NCBI GenBank assembly: GCA_001790955.1
Contig: MGDP01000016.1
Location: forward strand, 1-32,181
Direction of reading: 5' to 3'
DNA length: 32,181 nucleotides
DNA from: Candidatus Tectomicrobia bacterium RIFCSPLOWO2_12_FULL_69_37
GTDB taxonomy: Bacteria; UBA8248
How positions within the stretch are numbered: position 1 is the first letter of the stretch; the number at the start of each line of letters is the position of its first letter. The position numbers were made by a program, and so were the translations under genes. Under the pieces are notes generated by a model. That model saw only the letters and a list, made by a program, of their open reading frames with translations, was not told the origin of the DNA and searched no databases. Of this stretch, positions 22,688-30,476 are shown piece after piece.

Positions 22688-24211
22688 TCACTTCATGCGG
22701 ATCTCCCATGGAAACAGATTCTCGTCGGGGCGCGGGGATAGCTCGAGGTTTTTCCGGTACCCCCATGCGTCCACCATCTGGAAGAAGACTTTGTGAACCG
22801 CCCTCTCCTTCATCATGTCAGTCAATTTCTCGAAGGCGGCCTGCTGCTCCTTGGGGGCATCGATCCCGGCCGCCTTCTCGTTCCAGTCGTCGAGATCCTT
22901 GAAGCAGCTCACACTCCAAATGCCCGCACAGGAACTCGTGCCCCTCCAGACGTAGGCGGCATCCATGGTCTGGCCCCAGCCGCGGAAGAACATGGCCGGG
23001 TCCTTCCTGTCGGTCTGGTAGGCGGTGAAGAGCTTCCGGTACATGGGGAAGGGAACCGCCTGGACCGAGGTCTCGATGCCAATTTGCTTGAGCATCCCCG
23101 CCACCGCCTCCCCAGACGCCCTGTCGAACGGGTAGGTCCCGGTGGTCGTGATGAGGGAGGCCTTGAACCCGTTGGGATGCGAGGATTCCTTCATCAGGGC
23201 CTTGGCCTTTGCGGGATCGTATCCGTGCCATTTCTTGCCGGGATTGTGGCCGGAGTATGCCCAGGGATGGTAAAGCTGGCCGATCGGAGTGCCCAGCCCT
23301 CCCACGATGGTTTTGATGATGCTGTCGGCGTCAATGGCGTAATTTGCCGCCAGCCGGATTTTCTCGTCCGCGAATGGGCCGCCGAAGCGGTTGGCGAAGC
23401 TGAGGTAGAAGATGCGAAGGCCGGGGACCACGCCGACCGTCGTTTGGGGATTCCGCTTGATCTCCGGCACCTCCTGGGCCGCCACCCGCATGATGGCGTC
23501 CACCTCGCCGACGAGGAGCGCCTTCACCCGGGTGGTGGATTCCTTGATGGTCCGGAGGACGACGGTCTTCGGACGATCAGGATACAGGCTGTTCCCCCAC
23601 CAAGTGGGATTCGCCTCGAAGACCATCCGAATGCTCTTGGTCCATGACTTGAGGACATAGGGGCCCGAGCCGAAGGACTCCCGGGCGGGGGCCGTAGCGG
23701 GCGCATCTTTCACCTTGGGGGAGATGATGAGAAAGCGCTCGCTGAGGCGCCGGAGGAAGCCGTTGTCGGGGGATTTCAGATGAGCGATGAACGCATATTC
23801 GTCGATGATCTCAAAGCGCTCGAAGTCCGCCCAGTAGGCCAGCTGGCGTCCTTTGAGCTTCGGATCCAGGATTCGCTCCATGGAATACTTGACGGCCGCG
23901 GTGGTGAAAGGTGTCCCGTCGGCGAACCTCACGCCCCGGCGGAGCCAGAACTTGTACTGCTTGGGCCCGAGCTTTTCCCACCGCTCGGCCAGCCAAGGCG
24001 AAACCTTTCCCGTCCGGGGGTCGGAGCTGAGCAAAGTGTCATACGGCCAGCGCCAAATCATCCATCCGATGGTACTGGAGGTGATGTGAGGGTCCATGCT
24101 GAGCGGATCGTCGGGCAAGGCGACGGTGGCGGTGCCCTTGTAGGCGTTTGCCGCGGAAGTCCAGCAGAGGAAAATCAGGAAAGTGGAGATGAGTACAGCT
24201 CGATTCAACAT
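22688..24211 (-). CDS. ABC transporter substrate-binding protein, family 5 (peptide/opine/nickel type), orphan
   Basis: 507 residues from ATG 24211 (GGAGGAGGG upstream); the longer open frame to 24646 runs into the regulator gene. A Sec signal peptide (NRAVLISTFLIFLCWTSAANA) is followed by the family-5 start TATVALPDDPLSMDPHI. Family features include WRWPYDTLL, LRRGVRFADGTPFTTAAVKYSMERILDP and GSGPYVLKSW. It should capture a di/oligopeptide-like or other small solute in the periplasm. No permease or ATPase gene is adjacent, so it may share the permeases encoded at 28486-30329 or others elsewhere. The GntR regulator gene 133 bases upstream on the same strand probably controls it. Confidence 0.93.
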   Translation of the reverse strand: MLNRAVLISTFLIFLCWTSAANAYKGTATVALPDDPLSMDPHITSSTIGWMIWRWPYDTLLSSDPRTGKVSPWLAERWEKLGPKQYKFWLRRGVRFADGTPFTTAAVKYSMERILDPKLKGRQLAYWADFERFEIIDEYAFIAHLKSPDNGFLRRLSERFLIISPKVKDAPATAPARESFGSGPYVLKSWTKSIRMVFEANPTWWGNSLYPDRPKTVVLRTIKESTTRVKALLVGEVDAIMRVAAQEVPEIKRNPQTTVGVVPGLRIFYLSFANRFGGPFADEKIRLAANYAIDADSIIKTIVGGLGTPIGQLYHPWAYSGHNPGKKWHGYDPAKAKALMKESSHPNGFKASLITTTGTYPFDRASGEAVAGMLKQIGIETSVQAVPFPMYRKLFTAYQTDRKDPAMFFRGWGQTMDAAYVWRGTSSCAGIWSVSCFKDLDDWNEKAAGIDAPKEQQAAFEKLTDMMKERAVHKVFFQMVDAWGYRKNLELSPRPDENLFPWEIRMK

Positions 24212-24344
24212 AGGGATTCCCTCCTCCGGCATCCTCTGGGTAGCCGTTGTCTCATTCGAGCCGGCGTTATTATCCCGTGGACGATAAGCCGCCCTCTGGA
24301 TAACAAGGAGACCGTCCCCCCACCGGCTTTGCCGTGGCCCTCCG

Positions 24345-25088
24345 TTACTCCGGGACCAGCTCGACGATATACTTGTGCTCGTCCCCCCGATAAAAGATCT
24401 GGGAGAATTCCAATGGTTTCTCGCTCTCGCTCCGCACGAATGTCTCGACGTATAGGACCGGGGACATGACGTCGATCGAAAGGTGCGCGGCGACGTCGCT
24501 GTCCGCCATCTTGGCTTCGATCGTTTGGTGGACTTTGCCCAGACGGAGCCCGAGGCGTTTGGTGATGATGTCCAGCATGCTGCGCTTTTGGAGGTCGGCT
24601 CGATGGATTTTTCGGGAACTCTCTGCGGAGAGATAGTGCAACGCATAAGAAATCGGTTTCTTTTCCATCAGCGGGAGGCGCCGGATTTCCGTCAGAGTCT
24701 CGCCGGCGGAAAGGCCAAAAAAGTCGATGAGTTGAGGAGAGGCCGGCACGTCCTTCACGGAAAGCAACCGATACGCTTTCCCGGGAAGGTCGGACCCTTC
24801 GGCGATTCCGGTAAGCCTGATGGTTTTCAGCCTCCTGGCGTTTTCCGTGACGAAGGTGCCGCGCCCGCGCTGGCGGAGCACCAAGCCATCCGCTGAGAGG
24901 AGGGAGAGCGCCTGCCGGATGGGCACGCAACTGACCCCGAACGTTTTCGCAAGGTCAATCTCTCTGGGGAGCTTCGAGCCGGGCGGGAGTTCGCCAAGTT
25001 CGATCTTCCGGCGCAGCAGATTGGTTATCTGGTAGTAGTAAGGGATATGGGGGTTGCCGAAATGCTTCTCTGGAATGGGATTTCTCAC
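24345..25088 (-). CDS. GntR-family transcriptional regulator with UTRA ligand domain
   Basis: 247 residues from GTG 25088 (GGGGAG four bases ahead). The N-terminal winged helix (about 15-80) has the GntR pattern YYQITNLLRRKIELGELPPGSKLPREIDLAKTFGVS...IRQALSLLSADGLVLRQRGRGTFV. The C-terminal UTRA domain (about 100-245), with the ETLTEIRRLPLMEKKPISYALHYL segment, binds a small effector. Members usually repress uptake or catabolic genes and release DNA when the substrate is present. It stands between the orphan receptor gene (same strand) and the divergent M24-ABC operon, so it probably regulates both. The AT-rich divergent region near 25250-25300 is the likely operator location. Confidence 0.93.
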   Translation of the reverse strand: MRNPIPEKHFGNPHIPYYYQITNLLRRKIELGELPPGSKLPREIDLAKTFGVSCVPIRQALSLLSADGLVLRQRGRGTFVTENARRLKTIRLTGIAEGSDLPGKAYRLLSVKDVPASPQLIDFFGLSAGETLTEIRRLPLMEKKPISYALHYLSAESSRKIHRADLQKRSMLDIITKRLGLRLGKVHQTIEAKMADSDVAAHLSIDVMSPVLYVETFVRSESEKPLEFSQIFYRGDEHKYIVELVPE

Positions 25089-25251
25089 ACCGCTCCCCGT
25101 CGCTTAAAGGAATCCATCCCTTCGCAATTGCTCGTCACTCCCGGCGCCTGAGCTCCCTTTTGTATGCAGGCGCGCCCGAGACAAAAGATCGTTAATCAAT
25201 TGAAATCTTGAGCAGTAATGTTCCGCGCTCTGCACGGGAGCAAATTTTTTA

Positions 25252-25291
25252 TTGATAAAACAGATATTCAGAGTATATTGTCATATATATG
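25252..25291 (+). promoter_or_regulatory. Promoter and short palindrome for the rightward M24-ABC operon
   Basis: TTGATA (25252-25257), 16-base spacer and TATATT (25274-25279) make a good sigma-70 promoter, followed by the perfect palindrome CATATATATG (25282-25291) over the expected start of transcription. This is the only strongly AT-rich part of the 560 bases between the GntR and M24 genes and is a candidate GntR operator. The rest of 25089-25424 shows no gene. Confidence 0.45.
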
Positions 25292-25424
25292 CAATGTAAT
25301 GGCTTCCGCGCGTTCTGGCAATCAAAAATTTCTCTTCATCTTCTGGGGTTGAGCGCACCTTTCCTGGAGGGAGATTCGCTTCTTCTTCGGCAGGGGAACT
25401 GAGACGGAACGGGGGGCAACGCGC

Positions 25425-25624
25425 GCCAAAGAGGGAGTGTCGCACGGGCGGCCGGCGCCAGCGGCGGCACCGGAACAGCCCTCGTGCGGGCCCTCGTGCG
25501 AGAAGGCGCTGCCGCAGGGGTGCATTCTTTCACTCACCGCGAGGGGGCCGGGGCAATCGTCGAAGCCATCCGAGGGGAGGGCGGCTACGCCCTGGTCGTT
25601 CCCGCGTATTTTTTCCGGACCTAA
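25425..25624 (+). pseudogene. Relic of a short-chain dehydrogenase (SDR) N-terminus
   Basis: From 25439 the frame reads VARAAGASGGTGTALVRALV and on to TAA at 25622, 61 codons. It matches the start of an SDR: glycine-rich cofactor loop G-A-S-G-G-T-G, then ALVREGA, then the HSFTHREGAGAIVEAIRGEGG helix and LVVPA strand, as in 3-oxoacyl-ACP reductase relatives. The preceding A-K-E-G-V-S is in another frame, so a frameshift separates it from its own start. The catalytic Ser-Tyr-Lys part is absent. It is transcribed-strand DNA between the promoter and the M24 gene; 26 bases separate its stop from the next start. Confidence 0.5.
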
Positions 25625-25650
25625 GCGCATGGGCGGCGGGAGGAAGCAAA

Positions 25651-26796
25651 GTGGCGAGTCTCTCAACCAAGGAGCGGGATCGGCGCCAGGGACAATTGCG
25701 CGCCGACATGAAGCGCGCGGGACTGGACGTCCTCATCGTTTACGGGAATAGCGGCCGGCTGGGGCCCCGGACGGGGAACCTCGCGTATGTGAGCAATTTC
25801 CGCCCGTTCTCCGGCCAGCAGGCGATGGTCTTCCCCCTCGAGGGAGAGCCCGTCCTGCTCGTGGGGGTGGACAACCAGCGCATCGAGGCGCTCCGCACGG
25901 GGTGGGCCGCCGATGTGCGTTGCAGCCCCCTGGAGTCGGTTCCCGAACAGGTGTGCGGCTACATGAAGAAGGCCATCGGGGCCGGCAAGCGCATCGGGAT
26001 TTCGTCTTTGTCGATCATGCCCGTGGCCTTTTACAAGCTGCTGCAAGAGCAGGTGCCGGCCAAGGAATGGGTTGAGGCGGGCGACCTCATCCTGGAAAGG
26101 CGCTACGTCCAGAGCGAAGAAGAAATCGCGCTCTCCCGCCGCGCCGCGGGGGTCGCGGACAAGATGTGGGAGCACCTTTGCAGGAACGCTCGGGAAGGCA
26201 TGTCGGAACTCGACATCCGCATGGAATTGGACCGGGTCATGATCCCATCCGGGGCCTGGGACAATTTCAATATGGTGGGCTTGGGAAACATGGCCGACGG
26301 TGGAGAGGCGCCGTGGGGATACATCATTCCTCCGACGGAAAGGCGGGTGAAGCGCGGAGACGCGGTCGTGCTGGAGATCTCTCCGCGCGTGGATGGGTAC
26401 TGGAACCAGATCGTGCGCATTTTCACGCTCGGGCCGGCGGCGAAATGGCTTGTCGACGCCTATGACGTGGCGCGGCGCGCCCGCGATGCGGCGCTCGCGG
26501 AAATGAAGCCCGGCGGCTCCATGGTGGGGATGGTCACCGCCATGCAGAAGGTCATCGAGAAAGGCGGTTACTCCTTATGGCCATATGGGCTGGTTCACAT
26601 CACGGGGCTGGACCTTACCGATTATATGATCACGCCTAAGTCGACCGGCGCCCTAAAGGCGGGGATGGTCCTTACGCTTCACCCGATGTTCTCCTTGGGG
26701 AAGGACCGGCAGTTGTTCATGGGCGAGTCCTACCTCGTGACGGGCGGCGGTTACGAACCGCTGAACCGGTGTTCGGACCAGCTGGTTTCCCTTTGA
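25651..26796 (+). CDS. M24 (Xaa-Pro peptidase/creatinase) fold protein with altered metal site
   Basis: 381 residues from GTG 25651 with GGGAGGAAG upstream. N-terminal creatinase domain about 10-145 (RADMKRAGLDVLIVYG) and pita-bread domain about 150-381. Of the five metal ligands of M24 peptidases, the first Asp is Glu242 (VVLEISPRVDGYWNQI), the second is in the Asn252/Gln253 pair, the His may be His316 (LVHITGLDL), the first Glu is His344 (LTLHPMF) and the last Glu may be Glu359 (MGESYLV). A normal dinuclear site therefore seems impossible, and a creatinase-like or mononuclear chemistry is more likely. It is the first intact gene of the operon with an ABC receptor and two permeases, suggesting it acts on the imported substrate. 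Confidence 0.85.
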   Translation: MASLSTKERDRRQGQLRADMKRAGLDVLIVYGNSGRLGPRTGNLAYVSNFRPFSGQQAMVFPLEGEPVLLVGVDNQRIEALRTGWAADVRCSPLESVPEQVCGYMKKAIGAGKRIGISSLSIMPVAFYKLLQEQVPAKEWVEAGDLILERRYVQSEEEIALSRRAAGVADKMWEHLCRNAREGMSELDIRMELDRVMIPSGAWDNFNMVGLGNMADGGEAPWGYIIPPTERRVKRGDAVVLEISPRVDGYWNQIVRIFTLGPAAKWLVDAYDVARRARDAALAEMKPGGSMVGMVTAMQKVIEKGGYSLWPYGLVHITGLDLTDYMITPKSTGALKAGMVLTLHPMFSLGKDRQLFMGESYLVTGGGYEPLNRCSDQLVSL

Positions 26797-26846
26797 AGAG
26801 AGCGCCCGGAGCGGGCTGAAGGGCCGAAGGAAGGGGGGGGACGTTG

Positions 26847-28373
26847 ATGCGAAAATGGGCTTGGGCAGTGGCATGGGGGCTGACGTTCTTATGGGCGGCC
26901 GCTTCGCCGGACGCCGCGCCAAAGGGGAAAATCGTCGTTGGCATAGCGGGGGAGCCGAACACCTTTGACCCGCACATCATCACCAGTCCCCCGCAAAGTC
27001 TGACGCTCCCTCTCGTGTTCGATACGCTGCTGGTACGGGACAGGGCAGGAAAAATCAGGCCCTCATTGGCGGCCTCCTACCGCTTGGTGAGTCCCACGGT
27101 CTGGGAGTTCAAGCTGCGCGAGGGCGCCAAATTCTCGAATGGCGAGCCCGTCGACGCGCACGCCGTCAAATTCAGCATCGAGCGGATCATCGACCCCAAG
27201 ACCAAGAGCCGGATCATCAGTTTCTTCCGGAGCGTAGACCGCGTTGAGGTGGTGGATCGGTACACCGCACGGATCCACACCAAGTATCCGGACATGTACC
27301 TCATTTCTCCCCTTGTCCTTTATGCGCAGATCGTGCCGCCGAAGTACTACCAGAGCCATGACATGAAGTATCTGGCAATCCATCCGGTGGGCAGCGGCCC
27401 TTACCGCCTGGCGAGGTGGAAGAAGGGGGAGGAGCTCCTCTTCGAGGCGAGCCCCACCCATTGGGATCCGTCGCGGCCTTCGATCAAGACCGGCGTCGTC
27501 AAGATCGTCCCTGAGCCTACCACCCGGGTTGCCGCCCTGGTGGCGGGAGATTTGGACATCATCGAGGCCGTGCCTCCCCAGCTGACGGGCTTGGTGAAAT
27601 CCAATCCCAATCTCCGGGTCGTGTCGGGGAAGTCGCCCCGGACTTGCTACGTGGTCATGATCATCAAGCCGGGCGCTCCGTGGGCAGACGTCCGCGTGCG
27701 CAAGGCCCTCAATTACGCGGTGGAAAAAGATGGAATCATCCGCCACCTCCTGCAAGGCTATGCCCGTCAAGTGGCCACCAACGTGGGGCCGGACAGTTTC
27801 GGCCATAACCCGGACCTGAAACCGTACCCGTATGATCCCGAGCGCGCCAAGAAACTATTGGCGGAGGCGGGCTACGCGAAGGGCTTCAGCGTGGACATGT
27901 ACGTTCCTACCGGGCGGTATCTGATGGGCAAGGAGGCGGCGGAAGCCCTCGCGGGCCAGCTGGCCAAGACCGGCGTTCAGGCGCGTGTGCGCACGGTCGA
28001 GTGGGCCAGCCTTGTGAAGATTTTCGGAACGCGGTGGGAGCCTCATGTGCCGCCTTATTGGTGGTACTCGTGCCGGTTCGACATGACCCTTCACTCGGAG
28101 GGGATGTACGCGGGGACCATCCACAGCGCCTCTACCTGGGGAGGGTTCCGGGACAAGGAGGTGGACAAGGCCATCGACGAGGCCCGCGCCGAAACGGATG
28201 AAGAAAGGCGGGAGAAGAAATATCAGGATATCGACCGTCTCCTGCACTCGGAGAAGGTGCCGCTGGTCTTCCTCTACATGGAGGACCAGATCGTCGGCAA
28301 GAAGGCGAAGCTGAACTGGCAGATGCGGAGCGACGCCCTTGTCTTGATCTCGGAAGCGAGCTGGGGGGATTGA
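26847..28373 (+). CDS. ABC transporter substrate-binding protein, family 5 (peptide type)
   Basis: 508 residues from ATG 26847 after a G-run ribosome site; the TTG at 26844 is less likely. The signal peptide (RKWAWAVAWGLTFLWAAASPDAA) shows it is exported. Family-5 hallmarks: IVVGIAGEPNTFDPHI, VWEFKLREGAKFSNGEPVDAHAVKFSIERIIDP, VGSGPYRLARW and VRKALNYAVEKDGII. The ligand pocket is unassigned; peptides, amino-acid conjugates or other small solutes are possible. It follows the M24 gene by 50 bases and precedes the two permease genes, the usual order for a Dpp/Opp-type importer. It is distantly related to the orphan receptor at 22688. Confidence 0.94.
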   Translation: MRKWAWAVAWGLTFLWAAASPDAAPKGKIVVGIAGEPNTFDPHIITSPPQSLTLPLVFDTLLVRDRAGKIRPSLAASYRLVSPTVWEFKLREGAKFSNGEPVDAHAVKFSIERIIDPKTKSRIISFFRSVDRVEVVDRYTARIHTKYPDMYLISPLVLYAQIVPPKYYQSHDMKYLAIHPVGSGPYRLARWKKGEELLFEASPTHWDPSRPSIKTGVVKIVPEPTTRVAALVAGDLDIIEAVPPQLTGLVKSNPNLRVVSGKSPRTCYVVMIIKPGAPWADVRVRKALNYAVEKDGIIRHLLQGYARQVATNVGPDSFGHNPDLKPYPYDPERAKKLLAEAGYAKGFSVDMYVPTGRYLMGKEAAEALAGQLAKTGVQARVRTVEWASLVKIFGTRWEPHVPPYWWYSCRFDMTLHSEGMYAGTIHSASTWGGFRDKEVDKAIDEARAETDEERREKKYQDIDRLLHSEKVPLVFLYMEDQIVGKKAKLNWQMRSDALVLISEASWGD

Positions 28374-28375
28374 GG

Positions 28376-28390
28376 GCCGGGACCGGCTTT
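28376..28390 (+). promoter_or_regulatory. Small hairpin just after the ABC receptor stop
   Basis: GCCGG (28376-28380) and CCGGC (28383-28387) pair, followed by TTT, starting two bases after the stop codon. It is too weak for a full terminator, but its position between receptor and permease genes suits partial termination or 3'-end protection that raises receptor output over permease output. Confidence 0.35.
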
Positions 28391-28485
28391 GGCGCGGCGG
28401 TTCGCACAAAAAGGCGGGCGGGCCCCGGGGGGATCGAAGGAAGATTCACCGGCCAATCGGTCCTGCAGAAGAAAGAGTGGCGGCC

Positions 28486-29415
28486 ATGAAGCGCAGGATG
28501 AGCGGCTACGTCTTCCACCGGTTGCTCGAGACCGTGGTGCTGCTGAACCTCGTCCTCGTCTTCGTCTTTCTTCTCCTCCATCTGACGGGCGACCCCGTCG
28601 CCGTGATGATGCCCCAGGATGCCACCCAGGAGGACATCGAACGGCTGAGGCGTCAGATGGGTTTCGACAAGCCTTTCTCGGCCCAGTTCGCGGAGTTCTA
28701 CGGACGCGCCGTGAAAGGCGACTTCGGCCAGTCCTGGGAGCACGGGGAGCCGGCGCTGAAAGTCGTCCTGGAGCGCTTTCCGGCGAGCCTTGAACTGGCG
28801 GTGACCGCCTTCCTCATCTCGATCCTCATGGGCATCCCGCTGGGGGCCGTGGCCGCCTACAAAGAGAACACGCTCTATGACAGGAGCTGCATGGTCGGCA
28901 CGGTGATGGGCCAGTCCGTGCCCGATTTCTGGCTGGGTCTCATGCTCATCATGCTGCTGTCGGTGTGGGCGGGCCTCCTCCCTTCATTCGGCCGTGAGGG
29001 CTGGCGCCATCTCATCATGCCCGCCTTCGTGGCCTCCACCTATCATACGGCCCGCCTCGCCCGCCTCATGCGGTCCCAGATGCTCGAGGTGCTGCGGCAG
29101 GACTACATCCAGACCGCGCGTTCCAAAGGCCTCGCCGAAGGGATCATCCTGTTCCGCCACGCCTTGAAGAATTCGGCCATCCCCATCGTCACGGTGCTGG
29201 GCATCGATCTGGGGGTCATGCTCGGCGGCACGGTCATCATCGAGACGGTGTTTGCCTGGCCGGGGGTGGGGCGCCTGGCCATCGAATCGATCCACAAGCG
29301 TGATTTCCCGGTCGTTCAGGTGACGGTCTTTCTCCTCGCGGCGATCTTCGTGGTGATCAATTTCGCGGTGGACATTCTGTATGCCTATCTTGACCCGAGG
29401 ATTGAACACGCATGA
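28486..29415 (+). CDS. ABC transporter permease, DppB/OppB type
   Basis: 309 residues from ATG 28486; GTG 28477 and ATG 28498 are alternatives and no ribosome site decides. It begins with a membrane helix (YVFHRLLETVVLLNLVLVFVFLLL), a periplasmic segment containing LRRQMGFDKPFSAQF, and five further helices. The cytoplasmic ATPase-coupling (EAA) loop is VLRQDYIQTARSKGLAEGIILFRHALKNSAIPIV, typical of this family. It forms the channel together with the next gene product, which overlaps by four bases (ATGA). The ATPase genes normally found next (DppD/DppF) are not in the window. Confidence 0.94.
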   Translation: MKRRMSGYVFHRLLETVVLLNLVLVFVFLLLHLTGDPVAVMMPQDATQEDIERLRRQMGFDKPFSAQFAEFYGRAVKGDFGQSWEHGEPALKVVLERFPASLELAVTAFLISILMGIPLGAVAAYKENTLYDRSCMVGTVMGQSVPDFWLGLMLIMLLSVWAGLLPSFGREGWRHLIMPAFVASTYHTARLARLMRSQMLEVLRQDYIQTARSKGLAEGIILFRHALKNSAIPIVTVLGIDLGVMLGGTVIIETVFAWPGVGRLAIESIHKRDFPVVQVTVFLLAAIFVVINFAVDILYAYLDPRIEHA

Positions 29416-30329
29416 TGGGCCGAGTGGCGGAGGCATCCGCGCTGAGCGGGGATTCCCGGGGGGCCGAAATGCCCGCCCGGGGGAGGGCGCTCTTCTGGTC
29501 GCTCTGGCGGCAGAAATCCGCCCTGGCGGGAGCGGTGCTGCTGTTGACGGTGCTGGCGGCGGCGGTGTCGGCCCCGCTGATCGCGCCGATGGACCCCAAC
29601 GAGCAATCGCTGCCCTATTCGATGAAGCCTCCCCTTTGGTCGTCGGAGGGCCGCGTCTATCTCCTTGGGACGGACCATCTGGGGCGCGATCTGCTCAGCC
29701 GGATTATCTACGGTTCGCGCATCTCGCTCGTCGTGGGTTTCTTCTCCGTGGTGTTCTCGGGAGGGATCGGGCTGGCCGTAGGGCTGCTGGCGGGCTACTA
29801 CGGCGGCAAGACGGACTACCTGCTGATGCGCCTGGTGGACTTCGTCCTGGCCTTCCCCTTCATTCTGCTCGCCCTGGCCCTGATCGCCATCCTGGGCCCC
29901 AGTTTGTTCCTGATCGTCGCGGTCATCTCCTTGCGGCTGTGGACCATCTATGCCCGGGTGGTGCGCGCCGAAGTCCTCTCCATGCGGGAGCGGGAATTCA
30001 TGCAGGCGGCGCGTGCCATCGGGGGCGGCGACCTCCGCATCATCGTCCGCCACCTGCTTCCCAATGTGCTGGCGCCTGTCGTCGTCATCGCCTCCCTGTA
30101 CCTCGGGAGGATGATCGTCATCGAGGCGGGCCTGAGTTTTCTGGGCCTGGGGGTCCCCCCCCCGACGCCTACCTGGGGGGGCATTTTGAGCGAAGGGCGC
30201 TCCCTGCTTTACGTCGCGTGGTGGATCGTCACCTTTCCCGGCCTGGTCATCATGCTGACCGTCCTGGGGGCCAACTTGCTTGGCGACTGGCTGCGGAACG
30301 TTCTCGACCCGCGCGTGCGCAGCATCTGA
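29412..30329 (+). CDS. ABC transporter permease, DppC/OppC type
   Basis: 305 residues; ATG 29412 overlaps the DppB-type stop (ATGA), showing translational coupling. The N-terminal cytoplasmic stretch precedes helix 1 (ALAGAVLLLTVLAAAVSAPLIAP). LLGTDHLGRDLLSRIIYGSRISL is the hallmark of DppC proteins. The EAA loop EVLSMREREFMQAARAIGGGDLRIIVRHLLPNVL contacts the ATPase, and FLGLGVPPPTPTWGGILSEGR near the C-terminus is also conserved. With the DppB-type partner it makes the inner membrane pore for the receptor at 26847. No ATPase follows; the next gene encodes a CapA-like protein. Confidence 0.94.
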   Translation: MMGRVAEASALSGDSRGAEMPARGRALFWSLWRQKSALAGAVLLLTVLAAAVSAPLIAPMDPNEQSLPYSMKPPLWSSEGRVYLLGTDHLGRDLLSRIIYGSRISLVVGFFSVVFSGGIGLAVGLLAGYYGGKTDYLLMRLVDFVLAFPFILLALALIAILGPSLFLIVAVISLRLWTIYARVVRAEVLSMREREFMQAARAIGGGDLRIIVRHLLPNVLAPVVVIASLYLGRMIVIEAGLSFLGLGVPPPTPTWGGILSEGRSLLYVAWWIVTFPGLVIMLTVLGANLLGDWLRNVLDPRVRSI

Positions 30330-30476
30330 CGTGAGCCGGGCACGGCCGGTGCGCGAGGGAAACGGTCGCGAGAAGACCGGTGAGCGGGAACTGGCAAGGC
30401 GGGCCTCCCGAGGGGCGGGGGGTTCTCCCCGGCGGCAATGACAAGGTGAACGGGAGCGTCTGCGGATAGGCGGACA

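Noticed and set aside
24270-24287. TTATC/GATAA arms upstream of the orphan receptor gene as a GntR operator
   Set aside because: Only five-base arms with a mismatched centre; too weak to claim.
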